Part shown: positions 32,305-40,235 of the stretch, one piece after another
Layout of the letters: each line of letters begins with the position of its first letter
How positions within the stretch are numbered: the first letter of the stretch is position 1
NCBI GenBank assembly: GCA_036392515.1
Contig: DASVXU010000143.1
Coordinates: 1 to 64,000, forward strand
Reading direction: 5' to 3'
Origin: JABFXC01 sp036392515
GTDB lineage: Bacteria > Gemmatimonadota > Gemmatimonadetes > Gemmatimonadales > Gemmatimonadaceae
DNA: 64,000 nucleotides
Position numbers and translations under genes: made by a program
The notes under the pieces: generated by a model
Told to the model about the DNA's origin: nothing
Databases searched by the model: none
Seen by the model: the letters and a program-made list of their open reading frames with translations, nothing else

Positions 32305-34473
32305 ATGCTCACCCCCATCATCTCCCTGGCCGGACTGACCGCGGTGCTGAGCTCTCCGGTGCTCGTGCTGCTGATCAAGGCGACGGTCATCCTGCTCGCG
32401 GCGCTCGGCATCACGATCGCCATGCAGCGTCGCTCGGCCGGTGCGCGGCACCTCGTGTGGCTGGTGGCGCTCGCCGCGCTGCTCGTCGTTCCGGCGATCG
32501 CGGCATGGGCGCCCCTGCGGATCGAGGTGCTCCCCGCGGATTCCATCAGCCCCGCGGCCGAGCCGGTGCAGACGGTACAGGCGCCGGTCGCGCCGAAGAC
32601 GCTCGGCGACGCCCCCGTCGCGGGGACGACCGCACCGACACCCTCCGCCGCTCCCGGTGGCGCGGCGCAGCCGGCCACGAGCTCCATACCGCTCTGGCTG
32701 GACGGCGTCTCGCTCGTGGTCGCGATCTGGGCGGTGGTGATGCTGGCGATCGGGGCGACGCTCCTCTGGTCCGCGCTCGTGGTGCGGCGCATCGTGCGGC
32801 ACGCGTCGCCCCTCGCCGGCGAGGGGTGGACGACGCCGCTGTTCGAGGTCGCCGACCGGCTCGAGCTCGACGACGCGCCGCGGCTGCTGTGCAGCGAGGA
32901 CGCGAAGATGCCGTTCGCCTGCGGGCTGTTCGCGCCGACGATCGTGCTCCCCGCGGACTGCGACGGCTGGTCGATGGACCGGCGGCGCGCGGTGCTGCTG
33001 CACGAGCTGGCGCACGTCCGCCGGCACGACCTGCTCGGTCACACGTTAGGCAGGATCGCCTGCGCGGTGTGGTGGTTCCACCCGCTCGTCTGGACCGCGG
33101 CGAAGCAGCTCCGTGCCGAGAGCGAGCGCGCCTGCGACGATCTCGCGCTCTCCTGCGGGACGCGCGCGACGGACTACGCCGAGCACCTGCTCGACATCGT
33201 GACGTCGGTGCGCGGCGACGCGACGCCGCACGTCGCCCTGGCGATGGCGCGCCGCAAGGAGTTCGAGGGGCGCATGCTCGCGATCCTCGATCCCGAGCTG
33301 CAGCGCGCGACGCCGGGCCGCCTGCAGGCGATCGGGCTCGCCGCGTCGCTCGTCGTCATCGCGCTCGTCGTCGGCGCCGCGAGCCCGATGCCGCGCCAGG
33401 CGATGGCGCAGGACGTCGCGCGACGCGACTCCGTCGAGACGCGCCGCCCGCGGCGCGAAGCCGATGTGCAGCGGATCGTCGACCACGCGACGCGTCAGGC
33501 GATGCGCGACACCGACCGCTCGGTGAGCACCCGGACGAACACGGTCACCAGCACGGTCACGAACACCGTGCAGCAGACGGTGAAGAACGTGGTTCCCAGC
33601 GTGGTCGAGAGCGTGGTGCGCGGGCTGGTCGGCGACAGTGAGTCGGGCGCCAGTGCCACGGCGCGCGCCACGGCGCAGGCGAAGGTCGGGCAGCTCTCTC
33701 CCGAGGGGCTGCGCGCGCTCATCAAGGAAGGGATGGAGCAGGACAGGCCGCGGGGCCACGACGACCGCCCGGCGCTGCTCGCCAACGTCCTGAAGACCGA
33801 TCAGAACCCCGAGCTGCGCCGCGTCGCCGCGTGGGGGCTCAACGAGTACGCGGATCAGCAGGTTGCCGCCGAGGCGCTCGTCGCGGCGCTGCGCGGAGAC
33901 AAGGACGCGGACGTCCGCGAGATGGCCGCGTGGTCGCTCGGCGAATCGCACGGCACGACGGCGGTGGTCTCCGCGCTCGGCGACGCGGCGAAGAGCGACG
34001 CCAGCGAGAAGGTGCGCGCGACCGCGACCTGGGCGCTCGGCTCGATCGGCAGCAGCTCGGGCGCGCCCGCGCTGATCGCACTGCTCACGGACCGCAGTCC
34101 GGAGATCCGGAGGCGGGCGGCGTGGTCGTTAGGCACGACCGGCGTCTCGCATGCGCCGCCGGCGCTCCTCGAGATGCTGAAGGATCCCGACCCGGAGGTC
34201 CGCTCGATCACGGCGTGGGCGCTGTACCAGATCGAGGATCCGGCGGCGGCGCCGGCGCTGCAGGCGGCGCTCAAGGCGGAGAAGGACGAGAACCTGCAGA
34301 TCGAGTACATCCGCGCGCTCGCCTCGACGGGTGAGAAGTCGGTGGACGCGCTGCGCGAGCTGCTGCAGTCGTCGGATCCGCGGGTGAAGTCGATGGCGGT
34401 GCACGCGCTGGCGGGCACCGACGCGACGGGCCCGTGGCCCTGGCCGTGGCCGGAGCCGCGCCCGTACCCCTGA
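32305..34473 (+). CDS. BlaR1-type M56 metalloprotease sensor with C-terminal HEAT repeats
   Basis: A 722-residue membrane protein. Helices at about 17-37, 50-70 and 135-160 surround the M56 zinc protease with HELAHVRRHD beginning at His233, and another helix follows near 345-365. Instead of a penicillin-binding sensor, the periplasmic part carries a Thr/Val-rich coil (470 region) and five or six HEAT/PBS-lyase-like repeats (about 490-705; motifs AAWGLNEY, AAWSLGES, ATWALGSI, AAWSLGTT, TAWALYQI). It ends in the tail PWPWPWPEPRPYP. It probably senses an envelope state and relieves BlaI repression. A hairpin follows. Confidence 0.9.
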   Translation: MLTPIISLAGLTAVLSSPVLVLLIKATVILLAALGITIAMQRRSAGARHLVWLVALAALLVVPAIAAWAPLRIEVLPADSISPAAEPVQTVQAPVAPKTLGDAPVAGTTAPTPSAAPGGAAQPATSSIPLWLDGVSLVVAIWAVVMLAIGATLLWSALVVRRIVRHASPLAGEGWTTPLFEVADRLELDDAPRLLCSEDAKMPFACGLFAPTIVLPADCDGWSMDRRRAVLLHELAHVRRHDLLGHTLGRIACAVWWFHPLVWTAAKQLRAESERACDDLALSCGTRATDYAEHLLDIVTSVRGDATPHVALAMARRKEFEGRMLAILDPELQRATPGRLQAIGLAASLVVIALVVGAASPMPRQAMAQDVARRDSVETRRPRREADVQRIVDHATRQAMRDTDRSVSTRTNTVTSTVTNTVQQTVKNVVPSVVESVVRGLVGDSESGASATARATAQAKVGQLSPEGLRALIKEGMEQDRPRGHDDRPALLANVLKTDQNPELRRVAAWGLNEYADQQVAAEALVAALRGDKDADVREMAAWSLGESHGTTAVVSALGDAAKSDASEKVRATATWALGSIGSSSGAPALIALLTDRSPEIRRRAAWSLGTTGVSHAPPALLEMLKDPDPEVRSITAWALYQIEDPAAAPALQAALKAEKDENLQIEYIRALASTGEKSVDALRELLQSSDPRVKSMAVHALAGTDATGPWPWPWPEPRPYP

Positions 34474-34487
34474 CCTGAGCGGGAGAG

Positions 34488-34518
34488 CGGGCGCCGCGTG
34501 ATGGAGGCGTGGCGCCCG
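34488..34518 (+). terminator. Hairpin after the BlaR1-HEAT gene
   Basis: CGGGCGCCGCG pairs with CGTGGCGCCCG through 11 pairs including one G-T, with a nine-base loop. Lying between the sensor gene and the third operator, it supports separate transcription of the second HEAT gene. The U tract is weak. Confidence 0.55.
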
Positions 34519-34533
34519 TTCTGATGGACTGTG

Positions 34534-34551
34534 ATGCTGATTTTTCACCAT
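34534..34551 (+). promoter_or_regulatory. Third BlaI-type operator
   Basis: ATGCTGATTTTTCACCAT matches the second blaI operator TAGTTGATTTTTCAGCAT at 14 of 18 positions. It lies 37 bases before the ATG of the HEAT-repeat gene, so this gene is probably in the same regulon. A clear -35 box is not visible. Confidence 0.7.
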
Positions 34552-34587
34552 GCGGCGCGCGTCGCCGCCAGAACGAGAGGACAATCC

Positions 34588-36021
34588 ATGTTTCGCATCT
34601 TCGGGTGGGCCGCGGTCGCGGCGATGATCTCGGCGAACGGGGGAACGCCCTGGCCGTCGATCGAGGAGAGCCACGTCATCGCGAGCGGCAATGGCCGCTT
34701 CGCGAGCGCGGCGCGGGCCGACGCGCGGATCGACGTGGCCGCGCTGCTCACCGCGGCGCACGGCGCGCCGGCGCCGATCTGCGCGCTCGCGTCGCAGGCG
34801 GTGGGGAACGGGAACTGGGGAAACTGGGGGGCACCGGTGCCGCCGCTGCGCGGGCTGGTCCCCCCCGGCGCCGACGCCGACGAGGACACCGACGACGTGG
34901 GGCGCGGGCGGGGCGAGCACTACTCGAGCGCCGACGTCCAGCGCCTGCTCGACGCGTTAGGCTCGGACGACGCCTGCGTCCGCCAGATGTCGGTGAACCT
35001 GCTCGGTCACGAGGACGACGATCCGGCGGTGGTGAACGGGCTGACGACGCGGCTGCGCGACGCGAACGTGCAGATGCGGCAGGTCGCGGCGATCGGGCTC
35101 GGGCTCGTCGAGGGGGAGAGCGCGGTGCAGCCGCTGGTGCAGGCGCTGCGCGACACGAGCATCGCGGTGCGCGCGAACTCGGCGTGGGCGCTCGGCCGGA
35201 TCGAGGACGGGCGCGCGCTCCAGCCGCTGGTCGGGATGCTGCGCGACCGCGAGGAGGTGGTGCGCAGCGCGGCGACGATCGCCGTCGGACAGATGGACTC
35301 CGTGAGCGCGGCGACCGCGCTCGCCCGCGTGCTGCGCGAGGATCAGTCGGCGGCGGTGCGCCGCTCCGCCGCGTGGGGACTCGGGCAGCTCGAGGCGCAC
35401 GAGGGCGTGGACGCGCTGGTGTCGGCGCTGGGGAACGACAAGGACGCGCGCGTCCGCGAGATGGCGGCGTGGGCGCTCGGCAACATCGAGGACTCGAAGG
35501 CGACGGCGGCGCTGCTCAACGCGGCGCGCAAGGACGACGCCGACGCGGTGCGTGAGACGGCAGTATGGGCGATCGCGCAGATCGAGGATCAGTCCGCCGT
35601 GAACGCGCTCGGCGAGATCGTGACGACCGACCGCAGCGCGCGCGTCCGCGGCACCGCCGCGTGGGCGATCGGCGAGGTGCAGGACGACGACGAGGGGCAC
35701 GCTCCCCCGGGGCTGGTGAAGGCGCTGAACGACGAGAGCGAGGACGTCCGCCTCAAGGCGGCGTGGGCGCTCGGCCAGATCGGCGACTCGAACGCGCTGC
35801 CGGCAATCCGCGACGCGATGAAGCGCGAGAAGAGCGCGCGCATCTCGAAGGCGCTGATCCGCGCGCTGATGAAGTCGGGCGAGCGCTCCGAGGCGACGAT
35901 CTCGGAGCTTCTCGACTCGCCCGATCCGGCGGTGCGTGAAGCCGCCGTCCGCGCCCTCGCCGGCGGCGGCTCGCACGACCCGTGGCCCTGGCCGAATCCG
36001 CGGCCGCGGCCGTTCCCCTGA
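34588..36021 (+). CDS. Secreted HEAT-repeat protein with Trp/Pro tail
   Basis: A 477-residue protein with a short hydrophobic N terminus (MFRIFGWAAVAAMISANG), then a variable region and about ten HEAT/PBS-lyase-like repeats from residue 125 to 460. Repeat cores read AANSAWALGRIE-like: SAWALGRI, AAWGLGQL, AAWALGNI, AVWAIAQI, AAWAIGEV, AAWALGQI. The last residues, DPWPWPNPRPRPFP, match the tail of the BlaR1-HEAT protein. No catalytic domain is seen, so it is probably a scaffold or the ligand-sensing partner of the protease. GAGAGGA precedes the ATG. A BlaI-type operator lies 37 bases upstream. Confidence 0.88.
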   Translation: MFRIFGWAAVAAMISANGGTPWPSIEESHVIASGNGRFASAARADARIDVAALLTAAHGAPAPICALASQAVGNGNWGNWGAPVPPLRGLVPPGADADEDTDDVGRGRGEHYSSADVQRLLDALGSDDACVRQMSVNLLGHEDDDPAVVNGLTTRLRDANVQMRQVAAIGLGLVEGESAVQPLVQALRDTSIAVRANSAWALGRIEDGRALQPLVGMLRDREEVVRSAATIAVGQMDSVSAATALARVLREDQSAAVRRSAAWGLGQLEAHEGVDALVSALGNDKDARVREMAAWALGNIEDSKATAALLNAARKDDADAVRETAVWAIAQIEDQSAVNALGEIVTTDRSARVRGTAAWAIGEVQDDDEGHAPPGLVKALNDESEDVRLKAAWALGQIGDSNALPAIRDAMKREKSARISKALIRALMKSGERSEATISELLDSPDPAVREAAVRALAGGGSHDPWPWPNPRPRPFP

Positions 36022-36026
36022 AATGC

Positions 36027-36079
36027 CGGGAGTACGGGAGTACGGGAGTAGCCAACAGGCCGTACTCCCGCACTCCCGC
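36027..36079. repeat. Intergenic palindrome, tacgggagtac family (second copy)
   Basis: GGGAGTACGGGAGTACGGGA on the left is complementary to CGTACTCCCGCACTCCCG on the right. The first copy is at 909-969. It lies between the convergent HEAT and LURP-like genes and probably terminates both. Confidence 0.78.
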
Positions 36080-36082
36080 CCG

Positions 36083-36580
36083 TTAGTGCCTCTTGCCGTC
36101 GTCGGGATGACAGGCTTCGTCGACGACGACGGCGCTGGCGAGAACCAGGACGTCGTCCTCGCCGTCGGCGATCTCGATGCCGTAGGTGTCGCCTAACGCG
36201 AACCAGCGCTTCGAGACGGTGGCGACGACCTGGTCGCCGCGGCGGAAGGTGTACTCGTGGTCGAGGAAGTCACCCGTCGCCTCGAGGTCGTCGGGACCGG
36301 GAACGTCGACGGTGAACCGGTGGCGGAGGAGCGCGAAGAGCTGCTTCTTCACCACCGCCGAGAGCTTCCCGTCGCGCCAGATCTCGTAGGTCGGGCTCCA
36401 GTTGAGGAGCTTCTGCCTGATGAACGCGAGCTCGTGCCCCGACATGTCCTGGAAGGAGAGCTTCTGGCCGATGCTGAACGCCTTCCCGTCGACGAGGAAC
36501 GCGTCCGCTCCCGACTCGTCGCGGATGCGGAAGTCGTCGCCGAAGGAGAACAGTTTCTGCTTCATCACGTAGCGCTTCAA
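36083..36580 (-). CDS. LURP-one-related (scramblase-like) protein
   Basis: A 165-residue protein of the LURP-one/Tubby-like C-terminal superfamily: YVMKQKLFSFGDDFRIRDE, AFSIGQKLSFQDMSG, and KKQLFALLRHRFTVDV are characteristic strands of the 12-stranded barrel around a central helix. The biochemical role of bacterial members is unknown. The likely start is the TTG at 36580, which overlaps the TGA of the upstream gene (TTGA) and yields KRYVMKQK as in relatives; ATG 36565 is the alternative. Confidence 0.82.
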   Translation of the reverse strand: MKRYVMKQKLFSFGDDFRIRDESGADAFLVDGKAFSIGQKLSFQDMSGHELAFIRQKLLNWSPTYEIWRDGKLSAVVKKQLFALLRHRFTVDVPGPDDLEATGDFLDHEYTFRRGDQVVATVSKRWFALGDTYGIEIADGEDDVLVLASAVVVDEACHPDDGKRH

Positions 36581-37065
36581 CGTGCGTTCCTCGCGAAGAC
36601 CAAGTCGGACTGCATCGTGCCGCGCGGCGTGTCGTCGGTGCGATGGATGGTGAGCATACCGCCGTCGGCGCTGAGCAGCCAGTCCTCCTTCGTGACGGCG
36701 TGGAAGCTGCTCCCGTTCATGGCGATGTCGCGCTCGATCGTGACGTGCACCTGCCGGTCGCGGCTCACGGTCGCGTGCATCACGGTCGGCACCGGCGTCA
36801 TCCCGTTCGGCCCGCGCACCGGAGTTTGCGCGCGCGTCTCCTTCCCGTCCATCGCGTAGACGAAGCGCATCGTGTCAGACGCCGCGCCCCCGATGTCCAC
36901 CGACACGGCGACGTCGAGCCGCCAGCCGCGCTGGTCGATCTCGAGCCGGTGGCTGCGCACGCGCTCGTAGTACGAGGGCAGCCCGGTGCTTCGCGACCTG
37001 TCCAGCGTCCACGATCCGGAATAGTTCACGGGCTTCGGCACCGCCGGCAACAGCAAGGGCTTCAA
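36577..37065 (-). CDS. Conserved protein of unknown function
   Basis: About 162 residues from a TTG start. The conserved part begins NYSGSWTLDRSRS and continues with beta strands (HRLEIDQRGWRLDV, MRFVYAMDGKE, HATVSRDRQVHVTIERDI), suggesting a small beta-barrel, possibly lipocalin-like. Relatives usually have a signal peptide, and none is present here, so the N terminus may be mis-set or damaged; the upstream frame closes at a TGA 19 codons or less before the first conserved residue. It is coupled to the LURP-like gene by a TTGA overlap. Confidence 0.55.
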   Translation of the reverse strand: MKPLLLPAVPKPVNYSGSWTLDRSRSTGLPSYYERVRSHRLEIDQRGWRLDVAVSVDIGGAASDTMRFVYAMDGKETRAQTPVRGPNGMTPVPTVMHATVSRDRQVHVTIERDIAMNGSSFHAVTKEDWLLSADGGMLTIHRTDDTPRGTMQSDLVFARNAR

Positions 37066-37146
37066 TTGGGTACCTGCAACTACTCATCGGTACGCCGAGC
37101 CGGGGAGTTTCGGGAAAGCCGTGCTGTCGGAAAGGCCACGTCGCGC

Positions 37147-38313
37147 TCAGCCGAGCACCGCCATCGCCTGCTCCAGATCCGCGATGAGATCCTCCGTCGC
37201 CTCGAGGCCGATGTTCAGGCGCACGATCGAGTTTCTCCGGAAGCTCGGTGTGTTGCGACGGATCGTGAACTGCGGGACGGCGAGACTCGTGACCCCGCCC
37301 CAGCTGTAGCCGATCTCGAAGAGCTCGAGGGCGTCCACGAAGGCGAGGATCCGGTCGGCGCCGATGCGCTCGTCGAACACGACCGAGAAGACGCTGGTCG
37401 AGCCCGTGAAGTCGCGCCGCCAGATCTCGTGGCCCGGGCACGACGGCAGCGCGGGATGCAGCACCCGCTCGATCTCCGGCCGCTCGGCGAGCCAGCGCGC
37501 GACGCGCAGCGTCGAGGCCTCGAGCGCGCGCAGGCGGACGGCGAGCGTCTGCATCCCGCGCAGCGCGAGCGAGCAGTCGTCGGGGGAGACGGCCATGCCG
37601 AGGAACTGGAGCGTGCTCCCGATGCGCTCGTAGAGCGCCTCGTCGCGGACGGTGACCGAGCCGAGGAGGAGGTCGCTGTGGCCCCCGACGTACTTCGTCA
37701 GCGCCTGCATGGTGACGTCTGCCCCGTGCGCGAAGGCGTCGAAGAAGACGCCCGCGGACCAGGTGTTGTCGAGGGCGACGATCGCGCCGTGGCGGTGCGC
37801 CGCCGCGGCGATGGCGGGAACGTCCTGGACCTCGAAGGTCACCGAGCCCGGGGTCTCGCACCACACGAGGCTCGTGTTCGGGCGGAACAGACGTTCGATG
37901 TCGGCGCCGATGGTGGGTGGGTAGAACTCCGTATTGACACCGAGCCGGGTGAGAATCTTCGTGGCGAGCGCGCGGTTCGGACCGTAGACGCTGTCGCTGA
38001 CGAGGACATGGTCGCCCGCCTTCGCGAAGGTGAGCCAGATGAGGGAGATCGCGCCCTGCCCACCCGGGGTGAGGAAGGTGTGCGCCCCCTGCTCGAGCTC
38101 CGCGATGCGCGAAGCGAGCTCGAGCGTGGTCGGAGTGCCGTACAGGCCGTAGGTGTAGGGCGCGCGTTCGTGGTTCCAGTCCTCGCCGGCGTCGGCGGCG
38201 CGCTCGAAGAGGGTGGTCGAGCCGCGAAAGACGGGGGTGGCGAGCGACCGGAAGCCCGCCGGGATCCGCGCATCGCTGTGAATGAGTCGAGTTTCCCAAC
38301 GCTTGCTGGCCAT
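37147..38313 (-). CDS. metC: Cystathionine beta-lyase (PLP-dependent)
   Basis: A 388-residue cytosolic Cys/Met-metabolism enzyme converting cystathionine to homocysteine, pyruvate and ammonia. The PLP lysine lies in QALTKYVGGHSDLLLG, with the cofactor motifs LTPGGQGAISL, YGPNRAL and ALDNTWSAG. SYSWGGVTSL and the N-terminal TRLIHSDA are typical of the proteobacterial MetC group. The ATG at 38313 gives ASKRWETRLIH, the usual start. No other methionine gene is adjacent. Confidence 0.9.
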   Translation of the reverse strand: MASKRWETRLIHSDARIPAGFRSLATPVFRGSTTLFERAADAGEDWNHERAPYTYGLYGTPTTLELASRIAELEQGAHTFLTPGGQGAISLIWLTFAKAGDHVLVSDSVYGPNRALATKILTRLGVNTEFYPPTIGADIERLFRPNTSLVWCETPGSVTFEVQDVPAIAAAAHRHGAIVALDNTWSAGVFFDAFAHGADVTMQALTKYVGGHSDLLLGSVTVRDEALYERIGSTLQFLGMAVSPDDCSLALRGMQTLAVRLRALEASTLRVARWLAERPEIERVLHPALPSCPGHEIWRRDFTGSTSVFSVVFDERIGADRILAFVDALELFEIGYSWGGVTSLAVPQFTIRRNTPSFRRNSIVRLNIGLEATEDLIADLEQAMAVLG

Positions 38314-38505
38314 GCTCGAGATCCGGAAAGTGGTGGGGTGACGGTGACGTCGAGCACACGGGGCCGCAAGGTGGTGCTGCCTAACCGTCGCGCACGGCAA
38401 CCGCCCTGAACAGATGGTGTCGGCACGTACTCTGCCAATGTTGCCCGGTTGCACGCCCCGGCTCTCCGGACTCACGGGGCGGCTGACACCCTACAGGAGG
38501 ACAAC

Positions 38506-39423
38506 ATGCATTCCCTCGTGAAGCACCGGCTGGCGCTCGTCGCCGCCGCGCTGATGGTCACCGCGGCTGCGGCCACGGCTCAGGACACGACGCGCACCAC
38601 CGGCACGACGCGGTCGAAGGCACGCGTCACCTCGCAGCAGCGCATCCCCGTCCGCAAGGACGCGGCGAACGCCAACACGACGACGACCGAGTCGACGGGC
38701 GCCGTCGCCACGCAGAAGCCGAACGCGGATTCGCTCGCGGCGGCGCAGCGCGCGGACTCGATCGCGAACGCGGAGCGGATGCGGCAGGATTCGATCGCGA
38801 ACGTGGAGCGGATGCGGCAGGATTCGATCGCCCGCGTCGAGCGCGCGCGGCAGGACTCGATCGCCGCGGCGGAGCGCGCCCGTGCCGACTCGATCGCCCG
38901 CGCGGACTCGATCGCGCGCGCGCGCGCGGCGATGCTGCGTCACGGCTTCTACGTGCAGGTCGCGGGTGGCGCGAACTTCCCGCAGAGTGATCTCGGCAAC
39001 CTGTACAAGATGGGCTGGAACGTCACCGGCTCGCTCGGCTATCACCCGGCCATCTCGCCGATCGGGGCGCGGTTCGACGTCGCGTACGACAAGTTCCGCG
39101 GGAAGGACAACGTGAACTACGGCGCCGGCACGACGAGCGTCAACGACGCGTCGGCGTGGTCGTTCCTCGGCGAGGCGACGCTGCGCATCCCCGGCAACTG
39201 GCCGGTGCAGCCGTACCTCCTCGGCGGCGGCGGCGTGACGCGCTTCTCGGACTACGGCTCGGGCTCGACCGGCTCGCAGACGAAGGGCCAGTGGAACGCG
39301 GGCGGGGGCATCGGCTTCGGCTGGCTGAACCGGCGCTTCTTCATCGAGTCGCGCTACATGCACGTCGCGACTCCGGGCACCGCGGCGAAGTTCGTCCCGC
39401 TCGTCATCGGCTTCTCGCTCTGA
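38506..39423 (+). CDS. Outer-membrane beta-barrel with N-terminal DSIA-repeat coiled coil
   Basis: A 305-residue secreted protein. A signal peptide (1-26, ending ATAQ) is followed by a Thr-rich linker, then five 10-11-residue units ERMRQDSIAN, ERMRQDSIAR, ERARQDSIAA, ERARADSIAR and ADSIARARA (residues about 85-142) forming a charged helix. The C-terminal 165 residues form a small barrel (GFYVQVAGGANFPQSD, WNVTGSLGYHP, FFIESRYMHV) ending in VPLVIGFSL. The helix probably crosses the periplasm toward the cell wall. A strong AGGAGG precedes the ATG, and the L,D-transpeptidase gene overlaps its stop. Confidence 0.82.
   Translation: MHSLVKHRLALVAAALMVTAAAATAQDTTRTTGTTRSKARVTSQQRIPVRKDAANANTTTTESTGAVATQKPNADSLAAAQRADSIANAERMRQDSIANVERMRQDSIARVERARQDSIAAAERARADSIARADSIARARAAMLRHGFYVQVAGGANFPQSDLGNLYKMGWNVTGSLGYHPAISPIGARFDVAYDKFRGKDNVNYGAGTTSVNDASAWSFLGEATLRIPGNWPVQPYLLGGGGVTRFSDYGSGSTGSQTKGQWNAGGGIGFGWLNRRFFIESRYMHVATPGTAAKFVPLVIGFSL
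38750..38935 (+). repeat. In-frame tandem repeat encoding DSIA units
   Basis: Units of about 30 bases built on CGGATGCGGCAGGATTCG and its variants are repeated five times inside the barrel gene. The repeats vary in sequence but keep the reading frame, so copy number may differ between strains. Confidence 0.75.
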
Positions 39424-40235
39424 TGAGAGGTAGTGGCTTCATCGCAGTCGCAGTTCTCGCGGCGGCCGGGCTTCCGGCCGCCGCGAGTGCTCAGCGGACA
39501 CCCGAGGAGGCGCACGGGGTGCGCATCGAGGAGGTCAGTCGCGGCGAGGTGGTCACCGCGCCCGACACGCTCCCGCGCTGGCGCTCGCGCACCGACAGCC
39601 TGACGTCGGTGCGGGTCCGCGCCGCGGCGGCGCGCGCCCGCGAGATGCGCGTCGTCGTCTCGGTCGCCGACCGCAAGCTGTGGGTCGTGGACGGGAAGGA
39701 CACGCTGCGGACCGCGCCGGTCGCGGTGGGGATGGGCAGGCTGCTGGCGTACGGCGGCCATCGCTGGACGTTCGCGACGCCGCGCGGCGTGCGGACGATC
39801 GTCGGCAAGCAGGCGGCGCCGAAGTGGCGGCCGCCCGACTGGGCCTACGCCGAGGTCGCGCGCGAGCACCACCTGAAGCTGGCGCACGTGCCGGCGAAGG
39901 GGTCGGTGACGCTGCGCGACGGACGCCGGATGCTCGTGCGCGACGGGATGGTGGGGCTCATGATGCCCGACGGCTTCGCGCCCCTTCCGGTCGAGGAGCA
40001 CATCATCTTCGACTCGACGCTCTTCGTGCCGCCGTTAGGCACGCAGAACCGCGCGATCGACGGCGAGCTGGGAGACTACCAGCTCGACATGGGAAACGGC
40101 TACCTGCTGCACGGCACCTCGCGCGCGAACACCATCGGCAGCGCGACGACGCACGGCTGCGTGCGTCTCTTCGACGACGACCTCGAGTGGCTCTACACCT
40201 TCGTGCCGGTGGGGACGAAGGTGTACATCTACTGA
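39423..40235 (+). CDS. L,D-transpeptidase (YkuD domain)
   Basis: A 270-residue secreted enzyme with signal peptide (LPAAASA-Q). The YkuD domain occupies about 75-270 (VVVSVADRKLWVVDGKD at its start), and the catalytic motif HGTSRANTIGSATTHGCVRL contains His and the nucleophilic Cys of SHGCVR-type enzymes. Such enzymes form 3-3 peptidoglycan cross-links or attach outer-membrane proteins to the wall. The ATG overlaps the barrel gene stop by one base (TGATG), so the two are co-translated. The stop overlaps the convergent esterase gene by seven bases. Confidence 0.92.
   Translation: MRGSGFIAVAVLAAAGLPAAASAQRTPEEAHGVRIEEVSRGEVVTAPDTLPRWRSRTDSLTSVRVRAAAARAREMRVVVSVADRKLWVVDGKDTLRTAPVAVGMGRLLAYGGHRWTFATPRGVRTIVGKQAAPKWRPPDWAYAEVAREHHLKLAHVPAKGSVTLRDGRRMLVRDGMVGLMMPDGFAPLPVEEHIIFDSTLFVPPLGTQNRAIDGELGDYQLDMGNGYLLHGTSRANTIGSATTHGCVRLFDDDLEWLYTFVPVGTKVYIY

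Noticed and set aside
36875..38359. Long open frame across the metC gene
   Set aside because: It is an Arg/Ala-rich shadow in another frame of metC, typical of GC-rich DNA; the PLP motifs are in the metC frame.
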